In this document: positions 36,296 to 49,796 of the stretch, one piece after another
Numbering within the stretch: position 1 is the stretch's first letter
Layout of the letters: the number at the start of each line of letters is the position of its first letter
From: Flaccisagitta enflata
Taxonomy: Eukaryota; Chaetognatha; Sagittoidea; Aphragmophora
Reading direction: 5' to 3'
DNA: 64,000 bases
Assembly: GCA_965153355.1 (NCBI GenBank)
Contig: OZ231126.1
Coordinates: forward strand, 52,018,001-52,082,000
Position numbers and translations under genes: made by a program
The notes under the pieces: model-generated
What the model saw: the letters and a program-made list of their open reading frames with translations, nothing else
What the model was told of the DNA's origin: nothing
The model's database searches: none

Positions 36296-36839
36296 TAGAC
36301 TTGGATTATACGGAATACAGGAAGACAAATAAACTTAAGAGATTGATATTTGAAATATAAACTAATAAAAGGATGCTTTATTGCCCATGGGTGTTGGTTG
36401 CTATGGAAACACATTTCCATGTATTCACGCCAAAGTATCAATATTTTGAGAAATTTTGAGGGAACATTGTTTAAAATCATTTATTACAACTTTCCCACAG
36501 TATGCCTGTAAGAATATTGCTCGTTTAGTTGCTAGGCGTAACTGTGTGACAGCCCATGATGCTCCCTAGCAACTGCCAAACTAGCAATATTCTTACAGAA
36601 CATACTGTAGTTGTAGCAAATTTTATTTTAAACAATGTTCCCTCAAAAAATTTCTCAAAATATTGATACTTTGGCGTGAATACATGGAAATGTGTTTCCA
36701 TAGCAACCAACACCCATGGGCAATAAAACATCCTTTTATTAGTTTATATTTCAAATATCAATCCCTTAAGTTTATTTGTCTTCCTGTAATGAATTCCCCC
36801 GTATTTCCAAGTCTAGACGACATCTACTGTATATAGTTC
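36296..36839. mobile_element. Near-perfect long palindrome / MITE, copy M2
   Basis: Positions 36317-36787 form two arms of about 215 bp with only a handful of differences around a centre at about 36552 (GTTGCTAG/CTAGCAAC next to the loop). The right end continues to CCCCCGTATTTCCAAGTCTA and GACGACATCTACTG followed by TA, the M1/M3 terminus. The left end keeps only TAGACTTGG of that terminus. No coding capacity; frames on both strands are mirror images of each other. Confidence 0.85.
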
Positions 36840-36851
36840 CATAATCTTTGA

Positions 36852-37015
36852 TTATTTCCCCCCCCCCCTTGCCTTTGATTTTCTTCCCCGCGATGCAGCG
36901 CGTCGCGTTACCAAGTCAATGATTTTCTTCCCCTGAAAGCAATAAAATAGTGTGTTTAAGGTTTAGATAGTGTTAAATTGTGTTCTACTTATCATGTTTT
37001 ATGTCTACAGGCGTG
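36852..37015 (+). mobile_element. Partial hAT-type MITE, copy 3
   Basis: TTTGATTATTTCCCCCCCCC then CCTTTGATTTTCTTCCCCGC and a CGCGTCGCGTTACCA phrase match the interior of the MITEs at 48616 and 52735. Both ends are missing or altered. Confidence 0.6.
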
Positions 37016-37074
37016 AAACTGGGTTTTGAGATCCAAATATGAAAATTGCCGCGCATCCTGAGCAAACCCGGCAA

Positions 37075-37345
37075 AAACTGTCTGTCCCCTTTTTACTTTT
37101 TTGGCATTTTTAAGCCTTTTGGGCTCACAGCTCCTTTCAAAATGTCATTCTAAGTCATTCCAAGTCATTCTAAGTCATTCTAAGTCCTTCTAAGTCCTTC
37201 TAAGTCCTAAGTCATTTTAAGTCATATTAAGTTATATAAAGTCACTTTATTCAATCAGGTCAATTCAGTCATTTATGTCATTTTAAGTCATTTCAATTTA
37301 AGTCATCTTAAGCTATTTATGTCCTGCATGCGACTTATAATACCT
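37075..37345 (-). mobile_element. Family H element, copy H29 (AAATGACTT subtype), 3' end missing
   Basis: The plus-strand tract (TAAGTCATTC)n at 37145-37320 is followed by GTCCTGCATGCGACTTATAA, the complement of a 5' word GTCGCATGC. No GGAC tract or terminal hairpin. Confidence 0.55.
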
Positions 37346-37386
37346 AGGACAAAAGTATTGCAACACTCAGGGCATTAGTTCATTTA

Positions 37387-37730
37387 CCGTATTTCTTGCA
37401 ATTATCGCCCCCCCCTCTAATTAGCGCCCCCCTCCTTTTTCATGAAAAAAAAGCTAATGACAAGACTTATTTTCAGAAAAAAATCAAAAAAAATTTATTG
37501 AGAATTTCATTTATTGGCAAAAACATTATCAGAATTAGATTTAATACAACAAAATATTCTCTTTTTTAGTGATTTACTGATTTGAATTATAAAATGAATG
37601 TCAATAAGTGTAAATTTCGTAAGATATCATTAAGACATCAGTGAATAGGGGGCACTAATTGCAGGTCTTAAACAACATTGTTTCATCTCAATTTCAAAAG
37701 CGCCCGGGGCGCTAATTACAAGAAATACGG
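37387..37730. mobile_element. TA-flanked MITE, copy M10
   Basis: The left end CCGTATTTCTTGCAATTATC then GCCCCC is the inverted repeat of the right end GGGGCGCTAATTACAAGAAA then TACGG. TA lies on both sides (37385-37386, 37731-37732). 344 bp, no coding capacity. The superfamily is uncertain (Tc1/mariner, or a 2-bp-duplication group such as ISL2EU). Confidence 0.75.
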
Positions 37731-38054
37731 TAATCACAAATACAATGCAAGATAAGTCAATTCAAGCTAATACGTGTTTCATGTGTCCACACATGAAAGC
37801 AGCATCAAGTTTTTGTGCTAAACTAAAATGTACAATTTTTTTCAAAATTAAGGATCGATCCCAGGCTTTCACATCAATGTGTCTGGAGATACCAAGCAGA
37901 TAAACACAACTTCGTCCAATGCTTTTTTAGCTATAGGTGTAAAGGTTAACATGTAAGGATAAGTCAATCTGATCAAAAGACCATGTACAAACGTGAGCAA
38001 TTTGACATACAAGAGCGTTCTTTCTACATTTCTTTTTTTCCCTCTCTCCTTTCT
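37731..38054. other. Unique sequence
   Basis: Nothing recognised. Confidence 0.3.
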
Positions 38055-38300
38055 CCTTTTCTTCCATCCTTCCTTCCATCCTTCCTTCCATTCTCACTTC
38101 CATCCATTCTTTCATCCTTCCTTCCTTCCATCCATTCATCCTTCCATCCTTCCCTCTATCCCTCCTTACATCCTTCCTACCATTCTTCTTTCATTCTTCC
38201 CTCCTACCTTCCTTACTTTCTTCTCTTTTCTTCTTCTTCTTCTTCTTCTTCTTCTTCTTCTTCTTCTTCTGCTTCTGCTTCTGCTTCTTCTTCTTCTTCT
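38055..38300. repeat. (CCTT)n/(CATT)n and (CTT)n tract
   Basis: Imperfect CCTTCCAT repeats to 38220, then CTT to 38300 with CTG variants. The long plus-strand frames here are Phe/Leu/Pro/Ser simple sequence. Confidence 0.95.
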
Positions 38301-38354
38301 TTGTCTTTTTCTACTGCCTAGAAGGGCGAGTTTTGGCGCTACCCGCTACTCCAT

Positions 38355-38806
38355 TATCTACATGCCTGGTCACAATATCATGGTAGGGCCGGCAGGGGTA
38401 TCCAACGCCCAGCCCCCCCCTGACTCAATCACACTGTATTCTGACAGCTCCAAGTCTTGCTATGATACATGTGACCAGTCATTTAGAATTACCAAAATGT
38501 CTATGCATCGTTACTTGATCCGACGGCGATCTTCCGTAGAAGGTGAATTTCATTAGAATTGCGTGGCAACAACAACAATAACAACAACAACAACAACAGC
38601 AACAACAACACCCTGGGGACAACAACCTTATTCCCTTCCACACACACCTACACACAAAACCACACACACACACCAGCACACACTGCACTCAATAATAACT
38701 GCGTGTTTATTGCATTTTCAACTCAAAACATGATCAGCCAACAGATGAACCAACAGATGGACAGACAGAGCCCTTTATATAGAGTTGCATATCCTCCTCA
38801 AAAAAG
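38355..38806 (+). mobile_element. Family H element, degenerate long copy H20
   Basis: The 5' side is CTGGTCACAATATCATGGTA then GGGCCGGCAGGGGTATCC. The interior contains an (AAC)n run (38569-38610). A CCAACAGATGGACAGACAG tract leads to the 3' end TATATAGAGTTGCATATCCT then CCTCAAAAAA. Related to H2 and H18. Confidence 0.5.
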
Positions 38807-40929
38807 GAAATGTTTCAGCAGATAAGGACGCTAAATAGGTTTCATGATGATGTTATTGACACATTGTACAAAGACAATAGTTGGTAAACAACAAAATGAC
38901 ATTAAAACAAATGGTCGATCCGCCTCCCATTGGTTTAACATGGGGTTTTCCTCTTCCTCCTTGGCTATGAGGCTAAATCCAAGGGCAGGGGCAAGGGTCT
39001 CGCTAGGTAGGTTCCTGGCTATTTTGATGGGGTTTATGAGTTCAAACCTCTAGATTTGTTCACTTAGACAGCCTGTACAAACCGGTTCAAGAATCCCTGC
39101 ATAAGTTTCATGCCTACCAAATGCAATTGACAGGCATTTATTGTCAACTTAATTCTAATCCACTTGCTATGGAATTTATATTCACTGAAAGCCTAAAACT
39201 GTACCTCTTTTTTCTGGCCCTATTGCTCCCAATGTACTGTAACTGCACTGAGAGGGAATGAGAATCAGCTGAACGGAGAATAACACATGTGTAAAAATGA
39301 GTGCCGCTGAGAGAGCCTAAAAGAGGGGTATCACCGTGCATCTCTCATTGATTTTAGAATAAGTGAATGTTTTGATTTTTTTTTCCAAAGTTCAAGCGGA
39401 AAGTCAAAAACGATTTCTCATGAAAGGGACAACAAGTTAACAACTTACCTCTTCGATTTTTTATTTGTCTTTAATGTTTAAGCAAATAATTTCCTTATAA
39501 TTGAGTTTTTGAAGTTGTTATAAAAACAAAATTGAAAGTAAGAATGGCGGCGATATTTGAATTCTAGTATGGTAGGTACCTTATCAACCTTTTGGGCCGC
39601 TCAAGTGCAAAGTTTAATACAAAAGAAAGGAATGGTTATGTCTGGCGAACTTTCACCGGCGAGATACCATTATGATTGTTTTGTAAGTCTTTCTTGACAT
39701 TGTATCTTTTCTTATATCTCAAAGGTAATGAAATATTTCTTGTTTTTCCCACAGACACCATCCCGCACTTCCCCCCACACAGCCACACAGCCACACTATC
39801 ATCTCACGCTCCCTCCTTAACATCTCCCTCTTCGTTCCTGCTTGATCGAACAAAGAAAAGTGTTTTCCGCTTTGGTATTTTTTCTTCTTCTGTGTGCGAC
39901 ATGAATGTAATAGAAATGATCTCCTCTCTTTTTACTCTTTTTGGCTTTACCCGTCCGTCAATGTAGATGTCTGTCTTCTCGGTCTTGTCTGTCTTGTCTG
40001 TACTTTTGATACAATCTCACTCTGTCCATATTTTGGTCGGCAAGAGATCTAGTCAATTTGGCGTCGATTTAATGTTGGTTTTTTTTCTGGGGAAAACAAG
40101 TTAGACACTCACCTACTCAGTCCCTCTGACTGTATGTTTGTCTGTTTGTTTTCTAAATGTGTGTCTGTATTTCTGCCTGTCTGTCCGTTTCTTTTCCTGT
40201 TTGTTGTTTGGTTTGTTGGTCTGTCTCTGTTTTTTCCTATGTCTATCTATCACCCTCAAACTCATTAACCTCACTCATTTTTTCTCTAACTCACATACTT
40301 TCTCACCGGTGCATCCACTCACACACTACCTATCTGTCAATCAATCATTCCACTTGTCTGTCTTTCTTTCACTAGGCAAGAAGTCAGCGGGAAATCAAGA
40401 GGATTGCAGTTGTCAGAATTTTTAAACCACCATGTATATCCAATTCATTGCTCGAAATTCATCAATATCACAAAAAATCATTCAAAATCAAGTAGATCTA
40501 TCGTCAGACTATCGAGTAATATGTTTTCCTGTCGGAAAAATTTGATTAAAAATGAAGGAATAACCAATGAGTTTAGAAAACCGTCATTTGAGGCCGCAAA
40601 TCGCTTGGTAACGCGAGCGACTCAGGATAGCCATGTAGGTTATTGCGTGGGGAATTCAAATCTGGTTTCAGAAATCTTTTAGCATGAAGCTGAAAAAAGC
40701 TAGAGCCAAAAGAGTACGAGGGTATCTTGAACACAATGGAATCAAACGCGGAAATAAATGAAACGCGTAAAATTGACGTAAACGATCCACCTGTCCATTT
40801 CCTGCAGTGTCCCCAAGTGATTTTTGGAGCTACTAGCCAAGTTGATGGCTGTTACTATCTAGAATGTAGCTAAATTTTTTTTCACTATCTAGTCTACTAT
40901 CTAAACATAAGGATTATACTACAAAGCAG
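38807..40929. other. Unique sequence with TCTGTCTGTTTG-type simple stretches
   Basis: Short (TG/TC)-rich stretches lie at 39965-40015 and 40120-40250. Open frames of 60-96 codons show no domain, and no exon structure is evident. Confidence 0.4.
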
Positions 40930-42072
40930 CGCCCACATAGCTGCAACCACTTTTAAAGCTTAGTTTTGCTCAGTCCTTTGAAATGCACTTGAATATAGCT
41001 TAATTTGATTTTTGTATGATTATTTCTATGTTTGTATGACATTTTGACGGCTTGCAAGCTTTAGACCTGATGTGCTCAGATCCTTCACGTTTGTTGGGTA
41101 AATACACCATTTTATATTTATCATTATAACAAAAGAAACTTCTTTTAGAAATTCATACTTATCAGGCATTCAAAACATAGATCTTGGCTCAAACAATTTT
41201 TTGTAGTGAAATAAAGGGGAGAGAAACAAGAGGAGGATAATCAAGTCTTTTCTGTGTATCTTCTATATGGTATGCAATGTGTCTAGGTTTTGCTATACCA
41301 TCAACTATAAATTGTACAGAGGCCAATTTCCCCTTGAGTAGCTAGGATATAATTTTTCAGCTAAGAGTGATTCTTGCTTGTATTCATCTCTATTTATGAT
41401 TATCTGACCCAATAAAAAAGTTAGATATTGTGAGAGAAAGTAAAAGCTTCAAAAAATCACATTCTTGATTTATATGGTTCTAACACTTGGTACACCCTGT
41501 AGCAGGGGCCAGTAGAGGAATGCCATGCCCCTATACAATCAAAAAATCCGCCCCCCCCCCCCCATTCCCCTTCCTTCTTCCAATTTTCGCGCAAATGCCA
41601 GCCCGATGATACCACATGCAGTTTTTGAAGATTTGTTTTCAGTTTCTATAAATTCATTATGAAGAACAAAATTCAAACCAGTGTTGATCTGAGCACTTTG
41701 ATCTGTGAGAAAAAAATCAGCCTGATAGAACTGTAGAATATATCTGCTAGAAAGATGCACCTATTCTGCCCTCTTCAGCAATCTGACCATAAGTTTGCAA
41801 AAAGAACAAATGCAGGTGCCCACTAAAGCTTAGTTTTGCAGTACTTTTTCACCCCATTGCCTAGTTTATTTTTGTATGATTTTTCTTGTTTTTTTCTTTT
41901 CTTCCTTTTCCTTTCCTCTTTTCCTTCCTTTTTTTCCTTTTTCTTTTCTTTTTCTTTTTTCCTTTCAGGCATTCACTAGATTGGCCTTACAATTTTTGTA
42001 GTGTGGGGAGAGAAACAAGAGGGATAATCAAGTCTTTTCTGTGCTTCTATAGGTATGCAATGTGTCTAGGTT
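40930..42072. repeat. Diverged segmental duplication (~890 bp apart)
   Basis: Two phrases recur in the same order: AAGCTTAGTTTTGC plus TTTTTGTATGATT at 40958 and 41826, and GAGAGAAACAAGAGG-GATAATCAAGTCTTTT plus GGTATGCAATGTGTCTAGGT at 41219 and 42006. The second copy is shorter and contains a (CTTTT)n tract (41880-41965). Confidence 0.65.
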
Positions 42073-43318
42073 TAACCCCTTAACCTCAGAGGCAACCCTG
42101 AAGCTAGGGTTTGCTCGGGGTTGTTTTGGGTTGCTCGGGGTTGCATTGTTAGAAACAATGACTTCACTATGATAAATAACAGTAGTGCTTCACTGCATAA
42201 CAAACAATAACATCTACCTCCAGCAACCCCAAGCAAACTTGAGTGATTCCAAGCAACCTCGGGGTTTAATCTCACTGTTTTATGTTACAAATTACCTGGA
42301 GTGGTAACCTTGTCCAAATTTCATATCACTAACATCATAATTTTCCCTTTAAATACTTACAAAAAAAAAATAATTCTAGTTTTTTTTCAAATTAGATATT
42401 TATTTCATTCTGTTACACATTTGCAAGTTGATTAGAAATGATTCTATACATAACTTCAACCAGAATTCAAGTTGAATAAACTTATGATAACTGAAATTTT
42501 GATATTCATCAAAATGTTTTTGAAAATTTTTTATTGGTTTGACGATTATCTTTAAATTTTACAAAAAAACACCTCCAAAATTTGAAAAAATTGCTGGTAT
42601 CCAGCACTATGTAAAATGTATCTAGATTAGTAGCTGGTAGCCAGATTATTTTTTTACTATCTAAGGCACCTCCATTACTACCCAGATCTAGCTACTAACT
42701 ATCCAACTTAGGGCCACTGCATTTGACCCCAGTCGCGGACCCATACTCTTTCAAGATTTTTGCTCTGAAAAATAATCAACTTTTGAGGAGTATTGCAACT
42801 TAAACGATAAAGCTACATATCCCAGACTGGTTTCAACTTAAAGAGTTGTTTGAACACTTTAAATTGGGACCAATCTGGGGTTTGTAGCTCAATTCGTTTG
42901 TGAGCAGTGGTCTTTCAAAGTTGATGCTCATTTCTAAGCGTGGAAAATTCTTTATTGTAATTAAGGGTGGATGAAGATGTAAGTAACTGAATAGATAGTA
43001 GCTTTTGAGCGTTCTGATCGATGTTATGTGAAGGACTTATGTTAAATTTAGTAATCTGAGAGATCTTATCACAGATTTTTGGTAGTGTGAGCCATTTCAA
43101 TATTGCATTTCACTTATCTTTTCATCAAGAAAAAAGTGTCAGGAATTGACTGCACAGTGTTTGTTGGTTTTAGTGATTGTATGTTTCTGAAATTGGTAAA
43201 ATAGGCCAAAAATGAAGTTTTTTGATAATGTCGATATTTTTACGAGCCAATCCATACATCATACTCCATATATGGCCATTTTTTTCTTTTTCGTCCTACT
43301 TCGCATTCCATCTGCCGA

Positions 43319-43321
<3 letters not shown>
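42073..43321. other. AT-rich sequence with a short inverted repeat
   Basis: GGGTTTGCTCGGGGTTG (42107) and CAACCCCAAGCAAACTTG (42224) are inverted arms that enclose GCATTGTTAGAAACAATG. Nothing else recognised. Confidence 0.4.

Positions 43322-43411
<90 letters not shown>
43322..43411. repeat. (CT)n microsatellite
   Basis: About 90 bp, perfect. Confidence 0.98.
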
Positions 43412-43417
<6 letters not shown>

Positions 43418-43449
43418 ATTCCGTTCACGATTCGGCCAGCCAAATAGTC

Positions 43450-43581
43450 AACAAGGCCGGATACACGTCACGGCAATACAGTCGCGGACGGTTGGGCAGG
43501 AGCAGTAGTGCGAAAACTACGACGTACCGACTTTCCTACCAACACGGCAAGTTCTAGAGTCGCGTGTCCGCGACTAAAAAC
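43450..43581 (+). mobile_element. Family H element, copy H21 (GTCGCGGAC subfamily)
   Basis: It begins AACAAGGCCGGATACACGTC, word GTCGCGGAC (43481-43489). The 3' hairpin is AGTCGCGTGTCCGCGACT, whose outer arm GTCCGCGAC (43566-43574) is the exact reverse complement of the word. The GGAC tract is almost absent, so this is near a minimal copy (132 bp). Confidence 0.8.
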
Positions 43582-43644
43582 CATTCGACTGTGCAAGAAG
43601 CTACAAGCAGCCAATAGAAGTACACTGTAATGGCAAAGGTGCGT

Positions 43645-43822
<178 letters not shown>

Positions 43823-43925
43823 TCTGGTGAACCTATCAGCTAGTGAATAAGGAGGTTATCTAGGCAACGAGTGTGGGAGCTTTTCCCCAATGGATCCAAT
43901 AATTTTACACTCAGCATTCTTTTCT

Positions 43926-44416
43926 TAAGGTAAGCCGTGGGGGGATGCCATACCCCATCGTCAACCCCTTAGGGTCTGTACATTGGGGGGGTCGGTAACA
44001 ACGAACTTTGGAAATGCCAGTCGGACATATGACCAAAGTGTGCACAAAAACGATATATAAACACATGTGAAAGGAAAAAGGAGTCACACCATATCATTTA
44101 CAGTCGTGCCACACCCCTTATTTACATTGTAATGAATAGGGAGAAGGAAGAGGAAGAGGAAGCTCCTATACTTTACAATGGGAAAGGTAGGGTTGGCACG
44201 ACTATAAATGATAAAATCTCATGAACTTTTCCTTCTAGTTCTCAGGTTGTTTTGTGGTTGCGCATGGTCTGGTGATATGTCCGATTGGCATTTCCAAAGT
44301 AGGTTGATACCGACCCCCCCACTGTACATTACACCAGCATAATATCAGTCCCTTCACCATACTGATAGTCAGGTTATGAGCTCCCCCGTATTTCCAAGTC
44401 TAGACGACATCTACTG
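43926..44416. mobile_element. Nested palindromic MITE, copy M3
   Basis: GGGGGGGTCGGTAACAACGA then ACTTTGGAAATGCC (43983) is inverted at 44287 (GGCATTTCCAAAGTAGG ... ACCGACCCCCCC). A second inner pair is CAGTCGTGCCACACCCC (44101) and GGTTGGCACGACTATAAAT (44192). The right end is CCCCCGTATTTCCAAGTCTA, GACGACATCTACTG, then TA. GGATGCCATACCCCATCGTC at 43947 links it to M1. Confidence 0.7.
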
Positions 44417-44499
44417 TAAGTATGGAGAGACAGATGGACAAACAGACGGGTGAAATAACTCTCAAAACATGTTGGTTGATCATATGTTTCAGTGTAGGA

Positions 44500-44607
44500 T
44501 CTCATTGTGGCCAAAAACAGCCGAGAAACGCCGTTTTTGCACAGGCGTAACGGAAGGACGGACCGACGGACCGACGGGTGGACCGACGGACGGACGCATC
44601 TAAAAAC
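44500..44607 (+). mobile_element. Family H fragment, copy H22 (AGATGCGTC subfamily)
   Basis: TTTTTGCACAGGCGTAACGG then AAGGACGGACCGACGGACCG and the terminus GGACGCATCTAAAAAC. The outer arm GACGCATCT is that of H6; the inner arm is deleted. 5' end not recognised. Confidence 0.55.
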
Positions 44608-45318
44608 AGTGAGAAATAAAGTCGTATCCCACACTCAAACTCACGGAAGCACAAACACAGTCAAAGTGACAGAAAAAACGGCAAGACAGAGAAAGAGTCA
44701 AGACGGAGTCCGACAGAGAGTAGAAATAAAGACGGAGGCCGACCGCAGAGCTCGTTTAAGATGACATTAATGTAAATTTGTGGACAATTTTGGGTTGAAA
44801 GTAGTTTGGAGCACTTTTCTGAGCTCTCTAAAAGAGGAACATAAGCGCAGCTCTATTGTTCTTTTGCCAAGGGTGAGGGGGGGGGGCGAGTTACTGTTAA
44901 TGTTATCGTTTACAGATCCTTCTGCTTTTCTACCGATGTATTTGATAAATACTATTTACTGCTCTGATAAAAATAAAACGCAATGTCAGATTTCATGAAT
45001 GAGGTTACGAATACAAACTCTGACATTTTAACTTAAACTATGGCTGTGGCGAAATTACCTGTAAATGAACTTAAGAAGAAGACGAAGCAGTGGCGATAGA
45101 ATACAGAAGGGAAAAGAACAAAATAAAACAATTTGAGGGCTAAAGGAAATATATAACGGAGGGGGAAAAACAAAAACAAGAAATCAACGCGGCAGTAACC
45201 TGTAGCTCAGGAGAGAAGGCAGAGAAAAAAAGCAAAGGAACACAACTCGGAAGGAAGAATAAAATTGAAGAGGATGAGGGAAAGGAAAAGGAGGAAAAAA
45301 GAAAGAAAAACTTTTAAG
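44608..45318. other. Unique sequence
   Basis: Short GA-rich patches. No gene recognised. Confidence 0.35.
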
Positions 45319-45539
45319 AACAAGGCCGGATACACGGCTACCTCAGTCGCATGCGGGTGGGCAGGGGCAGTATTTGAGTTACTAAAGCATTTGGCAAGGA
45401 GCCAAAGACCGCAAAAACATAAAAAAAGTAAAATGGGGACCAACCGACCAACCGACCAACCGACCAACCGACCAACCGACCGACCGACCGACCGACGGAC
45501 AAAGCGGGGTATAGAGTCGCGTAGCACGCGACTTAAAAA
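45319..45539 (+). mobile_element. Family H element, copy H24
   Basis: It begins AACAAGGCCGGATACACGGC, word GTCGCATGC before GGGTGGGCAGGGGCAG. A regular (CCGACCAA)n tract of about 70 bp follows, and the 3' end AGTCGCGTAGCACGCGACT before TAAAAA. Word and outer arm differ by one G/A transition at a CpG. Confidence 0.8.
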
Positions 45540-45919
45540 TGGCAACAAAAACAAAAGATTAGGGACAGAGGCAAAGAGAAAAAATTGATGACGAAAGTAA
45601 AAATGTTACAGGGGAAACATACCTTTTGAATTATTACCAAATGTTTGATTTGCTTGGTGAAATATTTGAGGCAGTCATCACAGGTTACTAAAAAGTAATT
45701 AAACTAAGCTGTATCACTGTATCTAATCATTGAAGTATCTGGGTTAATATTTTGGGAAAAAAATGAAGATGTTGGTAATAAAGAGTATGATTTAAATAAA
45801 AATCATAATCGATACATTTTTGATAGCACATTGATAAACGGGGAGGTGGTCATCAAATAAGATTGACGAATGCTTTTAGGTTTAAAAGTTGAAAGGAATA
45901 ACATCAGCATCTTTTTTTA
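45540..45919. other. AT-rich unique sequence
   Basis: Nothing recognised. Confidence 0.3.
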
Positions 45920-46303
45920 AACAAGGCCAACACCTTTAAGTCGCGTGCGAGACATAAATATTTTAAGATGACTTTTATTGACTCAAGATGACTTAAAATG
46001 ACTCAAGACAACTTTAAATGACTTAAAAAGACCTAAAATGACTGAAATGACTACTTTGACCTATTTGACTTAAGTGACTTAAAAAAACTTAGAATGACTT
46101 CGAATGACTTAAAATGACTGAGAATGACTAAGAATGACTTAGAATGACTTAAAATGACTTAAAATGACTTAAAATGACTTAGAATGACTAGAAATAACTT
46201 AAAGTATAATAAAAAAGTAAAGTGTGACGGACCGACGGACCGACAGACCAACAAAGGGGGTTGTAGACTCTACAATGTAGAGTCGCGTGCACGCGACTAA
46301 AAA
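45920..46303 (+). mobile_element. Family H element, copy H25 (AAATGACTT subtype)
   Basis: It begins AACAAGGCCAACACCTTTAA, word GTCGCGTGC. A tandem array of TTAAAATGAC-type units fills 45965-46200. The 3' palindrome AGTCGCGTGCACGCGACT is followed by AAAAAC. A second palindrome, GACTCTACA-A-TGTAGAGTC, precedes and overlaps the terminal hairpin. Confidence 0.8.
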
Positions 46304-46472
46304 CAAGAGCCGCTGCCTAAGGTCAGGCTGAGAGACACATTGAAAATGGCTGGAGGGCAGGAAAAGGAGATGGAAAATGAAAAAAAAAGTTAAAGAGGAG
46401 GAAAAAAGGAAAGGCAAGCAAGGGTGTCCCAAAGTGATCCTTGGAAATCCTTTCTCGTTAGCAGAAAGCCAG

Positions 46473-46848
<376 letters not shown>

Positions 46849-47003
46849 TGTGGGGGGGAGTTTGTAAAAAGACCTACTAGACGCTTCGAAAGTTAAAGGA
46901 CGAGGGAAGTGAAACAGAAATATTCATTTCATGATATTTTTTTTTCCTTTTCATCTTTTCTTTTTTTGCCAAAAATAGGAATGATAAGTTGTTCCATAGA
47001 ACA

Positions 47004-47006
47004 TCA

Positions 47007-47098
<92 letters not shown>
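47004..47098. repeat. (CGT)n microsatellite
   Basis: About 95 bp, nearly pure, with a few TTG/CAT variants at the right end. Unusually CpG-rich for this window. The plus frame gives poly-Ser or poly-Arg. Confidence 0.97.
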
Positions 47099-48364
<1,266 letters not shown>

Positions 48365-48615
48365 AACAGAACAACAGAACTACAGATTTACCGTAGAGAG
48401 GTTTCAGCTTCTTTAAAAAAATGGGTTGGAAAGTTCACAATTATCTTACATTATAACGGTAAGACGATTGGTCGATTTATCTTCTATGGCAGTTTTTTTA
48501 AAGGGTCATGCGCTTCCATTATCAGACTTACAATAATGACAAACGAAGCTCACAATAATGTCAAAGATCCTTATTTGCCCCGGGCAATGAGGGGATAAAC
48601 CATGGGCATCAGATA

Positions 48616-48948
48616 CAGCGGTGTATATAATTAAGCGGCTTTTGATTTTATTCCCCCCCCCCTGCCTTTGATTTTCTTCCCCGCGACGCGTCGCTGTCGC
48701 GTTACAAAATATATGATTTTCTTCCCCACAAAGCAATAAAACAGTATAGTATAGGTTTAAATAGTGTTAAAATGTGTTGTAGTGATCAGATACTACCATT
48801 TGGAACTATCAAAAGTATCAAATCTTCAAAAATTTTCTTTTTTTTTCTTTTTTAGTTTTTGATTTTTTCCCCATCTCCAAACCCTTTGATTTTATCACCT
48901 CACACCCACAGGGGGGGGGGGGGAAATGCTCAACTTTATACACGCCTG
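48616..48948 (+). mobile_element. hAT-type MITE, copy 1, 8-bp target duplication
   Basis: The ends CAGCGGTGTATATAATTAAG and the complement of CTTTATACACGCCTG are inverted repeats. The flanks ATCAGATA (48608-48615 and 48949-48956) are a perfect 8-bp duplication. The interior carries a C-run, TTTGATTTTCTTCCCCGCGA, and a G-run near the right end. No coding capacity. CAGNGGTGTA termini plus an 8-bp duplication are typical of hAT elements. Confidence 0.88.
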
Positions 48949-49001
48949 ATCAGATATGCGCCGAATGGAATGTCATTTTGAACTTGTGGTTGTAGCTGTA
49001 T

Positions 49002-49075
<74 letters not shown>

Positions 49076-49137
49076 GCTGTTGTTGTTGTTTTTGTTTTTT
49101 GGTTTGTTTTTTTTCTTTTTAGTTTTTTTTTCTTTTT

Positions 49138-49208
<71 letters not shown>
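49002..49208. repeat. (TTG)n and (ATG)n microsatellites
   Basis: TTG 49002-49090, a TTTTTTGGTTTG linker, ATG 49138-49208. Poly-Met, poly-Asp and poly-Val frames are artefacts. Confidence 0.97.
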
Positions 49209-49573
49209 AATGACGATAATAGTTTTCCAATTCTTTATCATCTTGATTGTGAAATATATCACAACAATACAAAATTACTCAAAAGAACCTTTGATGACAA
49301 ACATGAAAACTATTTTAACATACAGGGTGTATCATGCCAAATTAGATATAAGAGAACAATGGTATTCTGCTTCTTATAGTGCAAAGATAGTTTTGAAAAA
49401 AAATTCAAAGAATGTATGAGCTCCGGTTTTTTGTGTAACAAGCCCAAGAGGGCAACAGTTGCGTGCGTCTGGAAATGACAAACAAAAGTTCCTCCCCACA
49501 AGGCCACGCCATATGTATTGATACAATATCGATACAATATTGATACAATATCAATGCAATATCGATACAATAC

Positions 49574-49690
49574 AATACCCAAAATTCCCAAAAATACCCA
49601 AAAATACCCAAAAATACCCAAAAATACCCAAAAATACCCAAAAATATCTAAAAATACCCAAAAATACCCAAAAATACCTAAAAATAACTC
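49574..49690. repeat. (CAAAAATACC)n minisatellite
   Basis: About twelve 10-bp units, preceded by an ATCGATACAATATTGATACA tandem motif (49515-49575). It lies inside M9. Confidence 0.95.
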
Positions 49691-49796
49691 AAAAATATTC
49701 AAAAATTACCTACAAGTGCCCTAAAGTACCTTAAGTACCTAGAATAACTTTACTACGCTTATCAAATTCTCTTTAATTTAAGACCAATCTGGCATA

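Noticed and set aside
36103-36731. Two related minus-strand ORFs that share FHVFTPKYQYFEKF-like or inverse content
   Set aside because: They are the two arms of the M2 palindrome read in opposite senses, not paralogous genes.
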